DNA of 64,000 bases from Deinococcus peraridilitoris DSM 19664 (lineage in GTDB: Bacteria > Deinococcota > Deinococci > Deinococcales > Deinococcaceae): the NCBI RefSeq assembly GCF_000317835.1, contig NC_019793.1, positions 2,232,001 through 2,296,000 on the forward strand. The letters are read 5' to 3'. Positions 47,445 to 56,366 of this stretch are shown here, in pieces; within the stretch, counting starts at the first letter, position 1, and the number at the start of each line of letters is the position of its first letter. Under the pieces are notes generated by a model. That model did no database searches. It saw nothing but the letters and a program-made list of their open reading frames with translations, and was not told where the DNA came from. The position numbers and the translations under genes were made by a program.

Positions 47445-47879
47445 ATGCACAACGACACCATCCGCGCCACCCTCAGCGCCTGGGAGCAGCTCGACCGCCT
47501 CGCGCACGATGTTCTCACGCCCATCGAGGGTGAAGGGCAGTACGAAGTCGCGCTGACCTTTGTCGGCGTGGTCTGGGAGCAGGTCGAGGAGGACGCCCGG
47601 CACGCCCTGACCAGCCTGCTGCAGCTGCTCGTCGAGCGCATCGGTCAGTACGAAGAGCTGAGCGTGCCCATTCCCGACGCGCCCGCGCATCACGTGCTGG
47701 CCTTTCTGATGGAGCAGCGCGGCGTCACCCAGAAAGAAATCGAGGCCGCCACCGGCATCGACCAGAGCAACCTCAGCAAACTGCTGCGCGGCAAACGCGA
47801 ACTGAACACCGAGCAGATCGTGCGCCTCAGCGCCTACTTTCACGTCAACCCCGTGGTGTTCCTGCCGAGGGTGGGGTAA
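47445..47879 (+). CDS. higA: HigA family antitoxin
   Basis: This 144-residue protein has a helical N-terminal domain and a C-terminal XRE helix-turn-helix (VLAFLMEQRGVTQKEIEAATGIDQSNLSKLLRGKRELNTEQIVRLSAYFHVNPVVFL), as in HigA2-type antitoxins. It should neutralise the preceding toxin and repress the shared promoter through the palindrome at 47073-47087. AAAGGAGG precedes the ATG. Confidence 0.87.
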   Translation: MHNDTIRATLSAWEQLDRLAHDVLTPIEGEGQYEVALTFVGVVWEQVEEDARHALTSLLQLLVERIGQYEELSVPIPDAPAHHVLAFLMEQRGVTQKEIEAATGIDQSNLSKLLRGKRELNTEQIVRLSAYFHVNPVVFLPRVG

Positions 47880-48070
47880 GGCGCGAAGAGCAGGCCCTCG
47901 CCGGCCTGGGCGGGAATGCGAACCGTGACGAGCGTATCGAGAAACCACAGCTGTTCCATACGAATGGCCCACCTGGGGTAATGCGCGTTTTGAACCGTCG
48001 GATGTCTGGGGCACCCACTGACCGATCTCACTTCCCCTCGTCCTGGAGGGCGGCACACTACACTGATCGC

Positions 48071-48997
48071 GTGACCAAGATCATCCTGGACTGCGACCCC
48101 GGCCACGACGACGCGGTGGCCATGCTGCTGGCCCTGGCCAGCCCGGAACTGCAGGTGCTGGGCATCACGACGGTATACGGCAATGTCGGCCTCGAGAACA
48201 CCACCCACAACGCCCTCGCCGTGCGTGAACTGGCCCGCTCGGAGGTGCCGGTCTACGCCGGGGCCGACCGCCCACTGGTCCGTGAGCGCATCAGCGCCGA
48301 GGCGGTGCACGGCGCCTCCGGGCTCGACGGCCCGCTCCTGCCTTCCCCCTCGCGTGGCGTCGAGGAGGGGCACGCCGTGCAGTTCATCATCGATTCGGTG
48401 CTGGCCAGTCCGGGCGAGGTCACCCTGGTCCCCACCGCAGCGCTCACCAACCTCGCGCTCGCCATGCGCCTGGAGCCGCGCATCGTTCCCGCCATCAAGG
48501 AAATTGTGGTGATGGGCGGCTCGCTGGACAGCGGCAACTGGACCCCGAGCGCCGAATTCAACATCCTGTGCGATCCGCACGCGGCCAAGGTGGTCTTCGG
48601 TGCGGGGGTGCCGCTGGTGATGTTCGGCCTGAACGCCACCCACCAGACGCCCGCCACGCCCGAGCGCGTGGAGCGCTTTCGGCAGCTTGGCACCAGGATG
48701 GGCGAGTTCACGGCGCAGCTGCTCGAATTCTTCCGTGAGCACCACGAGGAACGCTACGGCTGGAACGGCGCGCCGATTCACGACGCCTGCACGGTGGCCT
48801 ACCTGCTGCGCCCGGACCTCTTCCGCACGGCGTCCTACTTCGTGGATGTCGAAGTCAACGAGGGCCTGGCCTACGGCCGCACAGTGTGCGACGTGTGGCG
48901 CGTCACAGGCCGCGCGCCCAACGCCGAGGTGGCGCTGGACGTGAACGTCGAGGGGTTTTACGATCTGCTCGTCGAGCGCATCGGCCGCTACCCCTGA
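48071..48997 (+). CDS. Nucleoside hydrolase (IunH family) 2
   Basis: This 308-residue paralogue of the 15529 gene carries DCDPGHDD at residues 7-14, LTNLALAMRLEPR, VVMGGSLDSGNWTPSAEFNILCDPHAA and the His-containing IHDACTVAYLL. TACACT ends 6 nt before the GTG at 48071, which is why this start is preferred to an upstream frame extension. It lies just beyond the pyrimidine catabolic block and could supply it with uracil from uridine. That link is inference from proximity. Confidence 0.9.
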   Translation: MTKIILDCDPGHDDAVAMLLALASPELQVLGITTVYGNVGLENTTHNALAVRELARSEVPVYAGADRPLVRERISAEAVHGASGLDGPLLPSPSRGVEEGHAVQFIIDSVLASPGEVTLVPTAALTNLALAMRLEPRIVPAIKEIVVMGGSLDSGNWTPSAEFNILCDPHAAKVVFGAGVPLVMFGLNATHQTPATPERVERFRQLGTRMGEFTAQLLEFFREHHEERYGWNGAPIHDACTVAYLLRPDLFRTASYFVDVEVNEGLAYGRTVCDVWRVTGRAPNAEVALDVNVEGFYDLLVERIGRYP

Positions 48998-49052
48998 GCG
49001 GTCCGTCAAGCAGAGGCAGGTCTCTTTATTTGTGGCACCTGATCAACGCCTC

Positions 49053-49733
49053 TCATAGAAGCGCTGGCGTACGCCAGTGTTTTGCCGGCTGGAATTGTGA
49101 GCCTGGCCATTCAGCCTCCACTGGTTGTGGGTCCCACTCTTGCCCCCAGCCTCGTAACTGAACTGCACCGTCAATCAAGGAGGCCCAGGAGAGACACTGA
49201 ACAGGCTCGACCGCAATCCCAAAATTGACGAAATCCTCCGCCCACCTGGGGACCCAGCACAATAACAGAGCTTGGCCGCTGCTGTCCTGCACCGGGGGCA
49301 AGGTCATCAGCCAGGTGTCCCAAGGTGGGATGTTATTGAAGTCAAGGTACCCCTGGCTGGCCGCCTGTGCCGCGCCATCAAAAATCGAGGCTGCCGGGTC
49401 TGCCACCAGCAAGGACCTGGGCCGACTCAGCTCAGCCTCCGCTGCTTCCCAGTCTCCCGCGACCTTTTCACGAACGACGGTGCGCCGGGCCTCCAAAAAT
49501 GAATCGAACTCCTCGTCACCGCCCTCACTCCAATGGTGGAAGCGAGTCGTGAGACATTCTGCCGCCTGGGCAAGCAAGGCACTCCGAAGCGCGAGAGCAG
49601 CAGGGGTACGGTCCCAATCGGCATCATCGGCTTGTTGATGTGGCACGTCCGCCTTGGTTGTTGCGTCGTCCGCCCGCTCCGCATGCTGTCGCAGGTAGGC
49701 AAGGACGTCAGCGAGTGCTTCTCGGGTGGCCAT
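49053..49733 (-). CDS. Hypothetical protein with IPPWDTWL motif
   Basis: This 226-residue soluble acidic protein has a conserved-looking C-terminal half: DFNNIPPWDTWLMTLPPVQDSSGQALLLCWVPRWAEDFVNFGIAVEPVQCLSW. I have the impression that this pattern occurs in diverse uncharacterised bacterial proteins, but I cannot name the family. The N-terminal half is helical. The ATG has no strong ribosome site. GC content is a little lower than its neighbours, which could indicate transfer. Confidence 0.65.
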   Translation of the reverse strand: MATREALADVLAYLRQHAERADDATTKADVPHQQADDADWDRTPAALALRSALLAQAAECLTTRFHHWSEGGDEEFDSFLEARRTVVREKVAGDWEAAEAELSRPRSLLVADPAASIFDGAAQAASQGYLDFNNIPPWDTWLMTLPPVQDSSGQALLLCWVPRWAEDFVNFGIAVEPVQCLSWASLIDGAVQLRGWGQEWDPQPVEAEWPGSQFQPAKHWRTPALL

Positions 49734-49985
49734 GAATTGTCATAACACGCCGACGAGCCGGTGTAACAACAACAATACGGCGGACGATTGCACCATACCT
49801 AGGACTTGGCCTGAGCTTGCGCTCCCAGCGAATGTTTCGGCGGTAGTTATAGGGCCACGTAAAAGCGTGTTTCACTCAGACCTGATAACCAAGTTCCGGT
49901 GGGTGCTGACGACGGCGCTGCCTCATAGGCGCTGAGCTTCTGTCGCCGGCAATACGATGTATCGGACTGGTTGTAGAGTAGCGGC

Positions 49986-50420
49986 ATGCTCGGCGTCGCA
50001 CTGAACATCGCTGGCAAGGTTGGGCTCGTCATCGGCGGCCTCTTTGCCCTCGCTGCTCTCGTTCTGTTCGCAGTGCTGGCCTGGGGCCACTGGACGACGC
50101 GGCCGCAAGAAGTGCAGGCTGCTGTATGGCGGCCACCGACCGCGAACACGGCGCTTCCAGACTTGCGACTGATCGGCGTGGCGTGGACGACCATCGCTCG
50201 GCAGGAGGTGGTGCTCGCCTGTGGTGCCAGGGAGCCACGTGAAGTTCGCAAGGCCTACTGGATGGGCCCCGACGAGTGGGCGGACCACGAGGAGGTTCGT
50301 GTCGAGTGGTTCGGCGACCGCGTGACCCTGTATCCACCGGAGCGCCTTGAGCGCATTCCAAACGTTGACAGCGTCACCTTCGACGAGGCGGACTTTGTCC
50401 AGCTGCGAGGGTGCGGGTAG
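49986..50420 (+). CDS. Membrane-anchored hypothetical protein
   Basis: This 144-residue protein has a single N-terminal transmembrane helix (VGLVIGGLFALAALVLFAVLAWGHW) followed by a soluble domain (LRLIGVAWTTIARQEVVLACGAREPREVRKAYWMGPDEW). TAGAGT ends 6 nt before the ATG, fitting a leaderless mRNA. I do not recognise the family. A degraded copy of the small repeat lies directly after its stop codon. Confidence 0.65.
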   Translation: MLGVALNIAGKVGLVIGGLFALAALVLFAVLAWGHWTTRPQEVQAAVWRPPTANTALPDLRLIGVAWTTIARQEVVLACGAREPREVRKAYWMGPDEWADHEEVRVEWFGDRVTLYPPERLERIPNVDSVTFDEADFVQLRGCG

Positions 50421-50454
50421 TTGCACATATGCGGCTCCTTTCCGGACTGCTTGC

Positions 50455-50525
50455 AATGTCTTTGACCGAGCAATGGAATTGATGGAGTACTTTTTTTCAG
50501 CAAGAAACCGGACAAACGCACTCAG
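50455..50525 (+). repeat. Degraded copy of the two-hairpin repeat
   Basis: Only the right half is recognisable: TTGACCGAGC, then ATGGAATTGATGGAG, a T-rich loop and CCGGACAAACGCACTCAG, matching the right end of the copy at 41664-41801 with substitutions. The second hairpin arm is eroded. It follows a gene's stop codon, as do the two intact copies. Confidence 0.6.
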
Positions 50526-50557
50526 CCGCTCGGCGGGCCAGGCGGCGTGCGGGAGTG

Positions 50558-51751
50558 TTAGCGTTCGTTTGCTGTGGCGCGCGCCAGCGCACAGTGCTGC
50601 TTGGGGTACTGGATGGTGTTGGGGTAGCCGTGCCCGTTCAGGAATGGCCCGTACGTGCAGTAGCGGCCCGGCCTGGTGTACTTGATGCGTGTGGTGAGCG
50701 TCAGGACGTGTTCGCGCGGCAGTGTGCGCCACAGGCCGAAGCGCCCACCCGCGTCGACTTTCACCTCTCCGGACGCGACCGTGACGCCCGGCTCCTTGCG
50801 CTGGTCGATCAGGGCGTAACGGACGGACTCCACCTCGAAGCCCTCGCCCGTGAAGTGGCCTCCCCTGCCGAGGGGGAGTTGCCCATACACTGGCACGTTC
50901 ACGCCACTGGCGTTCGATTGCCACGGTTGCCAGCGATTTTCGACGTACACCACTGTCTCGTAGGTTTCGCCCAGGTTGACCTCGAAGCCGCCGATGACAC
51001 TGTAGTTGCGGTTTTTCTGGATGGGGGTACTGGGGTCGGCGTCACGGGACTCCGCGATGTACACGTGCCCGTCCGGGCGGAACTCGCGCACCGTGAGGCA
51101 GGCACGGGCGGACACGGGGTTCTGGCTAGACACCGTGCTCTGGGTAGACACCGTGCTCTGGGTGGATACCGGGTTCTGCGGCGCGGTGGCGCGCGCGAGC
51201 GCACAGTACTCACCACTGCCGCCCGGCTGCACCTGGTAGATCAGTTCGACCGTCTCACCGGCGCCCAGCGTGAGGCCGCCCGCGCTGAACCCCCCCTGTC
51301 CGTTGGGCTTGACGGTCACGCCCGGCGGCACCTGGATGAGCTGCCAGGTGTGAGCGGGCCCCAGCGGCGTGTCGGGCTGTTCGCTCAGGGTGACGCCCGT
51401 GAGTGTGCGCGGCCCGGGATTGTGCAGCCGCAGCCGCACGAACGTGCCGGCGCCGAGCCTGATGCCCGCCCCGTTGGCAGAAGGCTGCGGCGTGAAGCGC
51501 CCATTCGCCGCCGAAAAGGTGCCAAAGGCCCGGGTGAACTGCAGGGCGCCGAAGTTCTGGGGTGCGGGGGTGCGCAGCGTGGCCGACCGTTCCCGAACCG
51601 AGCCGGGCACCGCGACCGTACCGGGCGCCCGGGCAAGGACGGTTGACCCCGCCCTCACCTGTGCGCGCAAATTGCCGGACTGCTCCCGCTCGACGGCGAG
51701 CCCGAGCAGTCCGGCAGTCAGTCCGAGGAGTGCTGGTATTTTCCAGTTCAT
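50558..51751 (-). CDS. Secreted repeat-containing hypothetical protein
   Basis: This 397-residue exported protein has a hydrophobic N-terminus (KIPALLGLTAGLLGLAV). A beta-rich region resembles DUF11/CARDB-like surface modules (RLRLHNPGPRTLTGVTLSEQPDTPLG, GAGETVELIYQVQPGGSGEYCALARA). A short tandem repeat (STQSTVSTQSTVSSQNPVS) encoded by 18-bp units follows, then a second domain (SVIGGFEVNLGETYETVVYVENRWQPW) ending in YCTYGPFLNGHGYPNTIQYPKQHC. AAAGGA precedes the ATG. Paired Cys suggest an extracytoplasmic location. The function is unknown. Confidence 0.7.
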   Translation of the reverse strand: MNWKIPALLGLTAGLLGLAVEREQSGNLRAQVRAGSTVLARAPGTVAVPGSVRERSATLRTPAPQNFGALQFTRAFGTFSAANGRFTPQPSANGAGIRLGAGTFVRLRLHNPGPRTLTGVTLSEQPDTPLGPAHTWQLIQVPPGVTVKPNGQGGFSAGGLTLGAGETVELIYQVQPGGSGEYCALARATAPQNPVSTQSTVSTQSTVSSQNPVSARACLTVREFRPDGHVYIAESRDADPSTPIQKNRNYSVIGGFEVNLGETYETVVYVENRWQPWQSNASGVNVPVYGQLPLGRGGHFTGEGFEVESVRYALIDQRKEPGVTVASGEVKVDAGGRFGLWRTLPREHVLTLTTRIKYTRPGRYCTYGPFLNGHGYPNTIQYPKQHCALARATANER

Positions 51752-51991
51752 GGGTTAATCCTTTGATGCCGTTGCTGCACTGTGTATTTCATCAGTGTAT
51801 TTCATCGGTCACCGGTAAGGGGTTTTCCCGAGGGTAATACAGCCGGCGCCGGCGTTGGTATTTCTCCCAAGAAATCGTGTGTTTCTGCCCTGGGCATTGG
51901 GCTGGCGGGTTGATCTGTGTTTCCACCCTGCCTGTAGAGTCTGCCCTCAGGTTGGCAGGCGTACTGCCCGAGGACATGCCAAGATGCAGTA

Positions 51992-52534
51992 ATGTGCAGG
52001 ACGCTGTTTCTTGTTCGTCATTGTGCGGCCACCGGACAGGCGCCGGACGCGCCGCTGACGCCTTCGGGAGAACTCCAGGCACAGGCTCTCGCCCAGTGTC
52101 TGCTGGGAGAGCGCATCGAGCGCATCGTGTCGAGCCCGTTTGTCCGGGCCGTGCACAGCGTTCAGCCACTCGCAGACAGACTGGGGTTGTCAGTCGAGAC
52201 GGACGCGCGTCTGTCAGAGCGCGTCTTGAGCGGTCACGCCCGTGAGGACTGGCGCGAGCGGCTTTCGGAGTCCTTTGTCGACTTCGACTTGTGTCTGCCA
52301 GGAGGTGAGTCGAGCCGTGTGGCCATGACGCGTGGCGTCAGCGTCCTTCACGAAGTGCTTGACCGGCCGCAGCGGACGGTGATCATGACCCACGGAAACC
52401 TGTTGACTTTGTTGCTCCATTACTTCGATGGCACCGCAGGATTTGAGCACTGGCAGGCACTGCGCAATCCTGACGTGTACCGCCTTGATCTGACGGACCA
52501 GGGGTCTCAGGTTCGCCGGATCTCCATCTCATGA
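51992..52534 (+). CDS. Histidine phosphatase superfamily protein
   Basis: This 180-residue phosphoglycerate mutase-like phosphatase has the catalytic motif LVRHCAATG near residue 7, LTPSGELQAQALAQCL, SSPFVRAVHSVQPLAD, the acid in LSERVLSG and the second His in VIMTHGNLLTLLLHY. The substrate is unknown. The stop overlaps the ATG of the next small gene (ATGA), so the two are translationally coupled. Confidence 0.85.
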   Translation: MCRTLFLVRHCAATGQAPDAPLTPSGELQAQALAQCLLGERIERIVSSPFVRAVHSVQPLADRLGLSVETDARLSERVLSGHAREDWRERLSESFVDFDLCLPGGESSRVAMTRGVSVLHEVLDRPQRTVIMTHGNLLTLLLHYFDGTAGFEHWQALRNPDVYRLDLTDQGSQVRRISIS

Positions 52535-52779
52535 CGTCTGAAAAGGCAAGCCCACCCGACGCACGCCGGTACCGCTGGCTGGTCGAAGGTCAGCTTTACC
52601 GCTACGGGCCGAAGAGCGGAAAGGGTGATGAAGCCCGGCGTGGCGAGCTCTGCCAGGTGGTGACTTTGCCGAGGCCGGGCAGCAGACCCGCCAACGTACG
52701 TGTGCAGTTCGCCGACGGTCACCTTGCCATTGTTCCGTCGGGGGTGCTGCGCCTGCTACCGAAGCCGACAACCGGGTGA
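52531..52779 (+). CDS. Small hypothetical protein coupled to the phosphatase gene
   Basis: This 82-residue basic, beta-rich protein contains YRWLVEGQLYRYGPKSGKGDEARRGELCQVVTLPRPGSRPANVRVQFADGHLAIVPSGVLRLL. Its SH3-like pattern (a KOW-type RVQFADG turn) suggests a small nucleic acid- or protein-binding barrel, but this is only a guess. A 4-base ATGA overlap with the upstream gene and a hairpin over its stop codon support expression. Confidence 0.65.
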   Translation: MTSEKASPPDARRYRWLVEGQLYRYGPKSGKGDEARRGELCQVVTLPRPGSRPANVRVQFADGHLAIVPSGVLRLLPKPTTG

Positions 52780-52790
52780 GGGTCACCCGG
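52772..52790. terminator. Hairpin at the convergent junction
   Basis: CCGGGTGA and TCACCCGG pair around GGG. The stem overlaps the stop codon of the small gene and precedes the opposing lipoprotein gene's stop. Confidence 0.5.
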
Positions 52791-52803
52791 GCCGGTGATC
52801 CGG

Positions 52804-53337
52804 TTACGGCGCCGAGGTGATCAGCTCGAAATCGGCGCTGCGGGGAAACAGGTCTTCTGCTCGCTGCAACGATCCCGATCCTTGCAGTTTGTATGAACTG
52901 CCACTCACTTCGGCCATAAGGTCATTGTCCTGCCCGCGGAAAAACAGACCCTGGTCAGTGCCGCGCAGTTCGAGTTCGATCATTTCACCGTTCACGGTCA
53001 GTTCTGCCGTGCCCGCCGGTGAGCAGGTCCCTGCCTGGGCCGCGTCGGTGCAGTCGAGCCGCGTGCCCCTGACCGTGAAGCCACCTCCCGTATTGCTGGG
53101 TGCACTCCACTGGATTCTGCCCTGAGTGGCCACTCCGGGTGCCGGTGGGGTGATGGTCCACTGAGACGTGCCGCGGAACATGTCCGCGCGGACAGCTTGC
53201 GGGTTTCCGGGCGCCGGGTTCCCGGGGGTGCCCGGCGCAGGACGGGGCGCCCTGTCCTGGTTGTTTCCCGCGGTCTGTCCGCAGGCGCCAAGTGCCAGGG
53301 GCAGCATGAGCGGAATCAAAAAGCGAGTGATTGACAC
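52804..53337 (-). CDS. Hypothetical lipoprotein
   Basis: This protein has 177 residues. The signal peptide MSITRFLIPLMLPLALGAC has lipobox LGAC. A Pro/Asn/Gly linker (RPAPGTPGNPAPGNPQ) leads to a small beta-rich domain (GFTVRGTRLDCTDAAQAGTCSPAGTAELTVNGEMIELELRG). The start is GTG with GGAGG upstream. It is probably attached to the membrane on the periplasmic side. I do not recognise the domain. Confidence 0.75.
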   Translation of the reverse strand: MSITRFLIPLMLPLALGACGQTAGNNQDRAPRPAPGTPGNPAPGNPQAVRADMFRGTSQWTITPPAPGVATQGRIQWSAPSNTGGGFTVRGTRLDCTDAAQAGTCSPAGTAELTVNGEMIELELRGTDQGLFFRGQDNDLMAEVSGSSYKLQGSGSLQRAEDLFPRSADFELITSAP

Positions 53338-53531
53338 GATGGTCCTCCTTGGGCGCGAATGTCTTGCCTACCCTACGGGGCCCAGCATGAAAGGCAAGCG
53401 CCCAACGGTGAGAAGCGCTTGGGCATTATTCAATCGCCGACTCATCTTCACACGCTCAAGAGCGGCAAGAAGAGAACGCTTACTTTAGTCAAACCAAGGA
53501 AAACACTGATGCACACGCGTTAGCCTAAGAT

Positions 53532-53771
53532 ATGCGACTCGTCATCTATCATCCGGACAAAGTCGGCAACGAGGGTTTGCTGCAGGAAACCAGTGACGGA
53601 CCGGTGCTTTCGCCCGGCACGCGTGTGCTGATCGAACGACCCGGTTCGCAGCGCGCCGTCAACAACCACCTCTACGAAATTCAGGCGGGTGAGCATACCT
53701 TTGTCGCCCGTCGCGACCCCAGCACGGGTGACGACATGGCCGTGCGAATCTACCACGTCAGCAACGGGTAG
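53532..53771 (+). CDS. Small hypothetical protein
   Basis: This 79-residue protein (MRLVIYHPDKVGNEGLLQETSDGPVLSPGTRVLIERPG) has a beta-rich, soluble composition. TAGCCT ends 5 nt before the ATG, suggesting a leaderless mRNA, and a strong terminator follows. The family is not recognised. Confidence 0.65.
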   Translation: MRLVIYHPDKVGNEGLLQETSDGPVLSPGTRVLIERPGSQRAVNNHLYEIQAGEHTFVARRDPSTGDDMAVRIYHVSNG

Positions 53772-53787
53772 CCGGATGCCGGTGAGC

Positions 53788-53811
53788 GGGCGGGTCTGAA
53801 AAGACCCGCCC
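53788..53811 (+). terminator. Terminator after the small hypothetical gene
   Basis: GGGCGGGTCT and AGACCCGCCC form a perfect 10-bp stem with a GAAA tetraloop, followed by TTGATC. Confidence 0.7.
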
Positions 53812-53858
53812 TTGATCCCGCCCTTGATTCTGGCAAGAAGCCTTGGGCAGGCGGGCGC

Positions 53859-54650
53859 TCAGTTGGTGGGCTGCAGTGCGGGGGCCAGCAGGTGCTGCTC
53901 GAGCCAGTGCGCCACGCCCAGCTCCTCGGGAGCGGGAATGTGCTCGTCGATCACCTCGGCGACTCCTGGCGACAGGTGACCGACCCCAATTGCGCGCCCG
54001 GCCCACTGCAGCATGCTGATGTCGTTCACGCCGTCGCCGAAGGCAATGGTCTCCTCCCGGGGCACGCTGTGCAGCGCCGCCAGGTGCGCCAGCGCGTTTC
54101 CCTTGGTGCCGCCCGACGCCACCACTTCCAGGAAGCGGTCGTCCCACAGGTAATAGGCCAGCTCGGGAAAGCGCGCCTGCAACTCCGCCTGCACCTTTGG
54201 CGCGTCTTCGCTGACCACGATGAATTTGTGTGCCCGTTCCCCCGCATAAGTGCCGTGAGCGACCAGCCGCTGACCTTCCCCCCGCGCCCAGGCCCAGCCC
54301 TGCGCATTCGGGTCGCGCACAAACATCGTGTCGCGTGTCGACAGGAAAAACTCGGCGCGTGGGTCACTTCCAAAGCGCGTGAGCAGTTCTTGTACCACCT
54401 CGTCCTCGAGGTGCAGTTCTACATGGTGGTCTGTGCCGATGCCGTGTACGCGCGCGCCCTGGCAGGTACCGTAATGACAGTCGATCTCCAGCGCGTCCAG
54501 AATGGCCTGGGTGCCTTTCAGGTGACGCCCGGTGATGACCGTCACGACGTGTCCGGCCTGCCGGGCGGCGAGGATGGCCTGCCGGATGCGCTCTGGCAGC
54601 TGGCGGTCACGGGTGACGATGGTTCCGTCGAGGTCAAAGGCGAGCAGCAT
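53859..54650 (-). CDS. Cof-type HAD family phosphatase
   Basis: This 263-residue HAD hydrolase has motif I LLAFDLDGTIV at the start, motif II VVTVITGRH, motif III Lys in GGTKGNALAHL and motif IV FGDGVNDISML. The large C2 cap between motifs II and III marks the Cof subfamily, which dephosphorylates sugar phosphates and similar metabolites. TAGCCT ends 6 nt before the ATG at 54650, favouring it over an in-frame GTG two codons upstream. Confidence 0.88.
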   Translation of the reverse strand: MLLAFDLDGTIVTRDRQLPERIRQAILAARQAGHVVTVITGRHLKGTQAILDALEIDCHYGTCQGARVHGIGTDHHVELHLEDEVVQELLTRFGSDPRAEFFLSTRDTMFVRDPNAQGWAWARGEGQRLVAHGTYAGERAHKFIVVSEDAPKVQAELQARFPELAYYLWDDRFLEVVASGGTKGNALAHLAALHSVPREETIAFGDGVNDISMLQWAGRAIGVGHLSPGVAEVIDEHIPAPEELGVAHWLEQHLLAPALQPTN

Positions 54651-54781
54651 GCCCACAGGCTAGCGCCCACGGGTCAGGGATTCATTGAGGAGATCGTGAT
54701 CCTGGCGAAAGCAAAAAGTCAGGCAGGCCAGGATGCCAGCAGGGCCGGTGTCATGGCGGCACCGGCCCTGCAAGCCGTCAA

Positions 54782-56125
54782 TCAGCGGTTCTGGCTGACG
54801 AAAACCGGCGTTCCCTCGGCTTTTTTGGCTCGCTTGGGGATGTTGTATTTCGCCTCGGTGCAGCTGCTGGGAGCGACCTTGCCCCTGCTGAGATCTTCCA
54901 TCCACGCCAGGGTGTCACGGAAGCCGAACTGGCGTGCCTGGAAGTGGTTGGCGTCCGCGTACTCGCGCTGCACGATGGCGCGCCCGAACGCGCAGCTTTT
55001 GCGCATGAACGAAAGCTGCGCGTTCGCGGTCACGATGGGGTCGGTCATGCCGGTCAGGACCAGGGCAGGAATCACGCGGCCCTGCGGCGCGAAACCGGGC
55101 GCATTGCTCTTGAGCATGCGGGCGAGGTTCGCGTCGTAGCGCTGAATCTGCCCACTGCGCAACGCTGCCAGAAACTCGGGGCGGTAGATGCTTTCGGCCA
55201 CGTGGGGATAGTGACGGTAGACCTGGGTCACGCACATCTTGCCCGCTTCCCGGTCGAGTGCGGCCAGCCAGCGAGGCTGCAGCACCTTGGCGGGGTCAAG
55301 GCCGTAATAGGCGGCGTAGCTGCGGGCCAGGTACGGTCCGAGGGCCGGGCGCTCACGAAAGAGTGTCGCGACGTCCATGGCGGGCGCGTAGCCGATCACA
55401 CCGCTGATGCGCAGTTCGGGTGCGTAGGAAGCCGCCAGGTCGGCCCCGGCGAAGGCGGCGTGCCCGCCCTGCGAAAAGCCTGCAAAAAAGGTGTGCTCGT
55501 TTGGCGTGACGGCGCTCACGCCCTGGAAAAAGCTGCGGGCGGCGCGGGTCGCGTCGAGCATGATGCGCCCTTCGGAATTCGCCACGAAGTACGGCTGGGG
55601 CTTTGAGGCGTCGTCGAAGTTCGCCCAGTCGGGCAAAATCGCCACGTACCCCTGCGCGGCGTAGGACAGCATGTGCGCTTCATAGTCGCCCCAATTGTCC
55701 TGGCTGACCACCTCACGCGTCGGGGCGCAGGCATTGTCGAGGCCGGTGGTGCCCGGACCCATCACGTACAGCGGCACCCGCGCGCCCGTCGCCATGACCG
55801 GCACGTACAGCTGCGCCGCGACCGTGATGGGCTGCCCGCGCTCGTCGGTGCTCTGAAAGTTGAGGCGGTAGCGCTGCACCCCGTATTTGGCGTCTGGCGC
55901 ACCCGAGCGCGAATACAGCTTCGCCGTGGCGGGGCCGACGGCGGCCTGGGTCACGGCGCCGCGGTCCTGAACTGACAACACGCGGCCCGGAGTGCTGGAA
56001 ACGGAGGGCTTTACGGCGGGCGCCGCGAGTGCGCTGCTGCTCACTCCACCGGTCAGGGCGACGAGAAGGAAGACGGAAAGCGGACGGGGAAAGCGGGGCA
56101 GGTGTGGCAACTTGAACCTCTGCAC
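54782..56125 (-). CDS. Secreted lipase/esterase, alpha/beta hydrolase
   Basis: This 447-residue protein has a signal peptide ending near SSSALAA. The mature part resembles secretory lipases (LIP family) and bacterial relatives: YVMGPGTTGLDNACAPT, the nucleophile elbow GFSQGGHAAF near residue 218, Asp in LTGMTDPIV and His in YADANHFQAR. The GTG at 56125 lacks an obvious ribosome site or spaced -10 box, so the exact start is uncertain. The substrate is probably an acyl ester. Confidence 0.82.
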   Translation of the reverse strand: MQRFKLPHLPRFPRPLSVFLLVALTGGVSSSALAAPAVKPSVSSTPGRVLSVQDRGAVTQAAVGPATAKLYSRSGAPDAKYGVQRYRLNFQSTDERGQPITVAAQLYVPVMATGARVPLYVMGPGTTGLDNACAPTREVVSQDNWGDYEAHMLSYAAQGYVAILPDWANFDDASKPQPYFVANSEGRIMLDATRAARSFFQGVSAVTPNEHTFFAGFSQGGHAAFAGADLAASYAPELRISGVIGYAPAMDVATLFRERPALGPYLARSYAAYYGLDPAKVLQPRWLAALDREAGKMCVTQVYRHYPHVAESIYRPEFLAALRSGQIQRYDANLARMLKSNAPGFAPQGRVIPALVLTGMTDPIVTANAQLSFMRKSCAFGRAIVQREYADANHFQARQFGFRDTLAWMEDLSRGKVAPSSCTEAKYNIPKRAKKAEGTPVFVSQNR

Positions 56126-56274
56126 TATCGTGACGCAAGAACTGGGAGCGCAGTTAAGAAAAGTTAAACCTGTTCACTCATGAAGACGTACGTGCCAGTC
56201 AGGATTTCTGCACTTCCCGGCCTGTAGCCCTCACGCCCCCGGGCGTACTTCCCGTCGGTGGCCAGACAGGCCTA

Positions 56275-56364
56275 AAGCGCTGTCATATGGATTGGTAAAT
56301 TTTTGCCAATCCATATGACCGAGCGGAGCGAGTGAACTCGGTGCTGGAGCGGGTGGAAATGGAT
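56275..56364 (+). repeat. Two-hairpin repeat copy 3, left part
   Basis: TA at 56273-56274 precedes AAGCGCTGTC. The first hairpin has perfect 14-bp arms GTCATATGGATTGG/CCAATCCATATGAC around a T-rich loop, then the constant block GACCGAGCGGAGCGAGT. The element breaks at the TA where the IS island begins and resumes at 59594. Confidence 0.8.
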
Positions 56365-56366
56365 TA

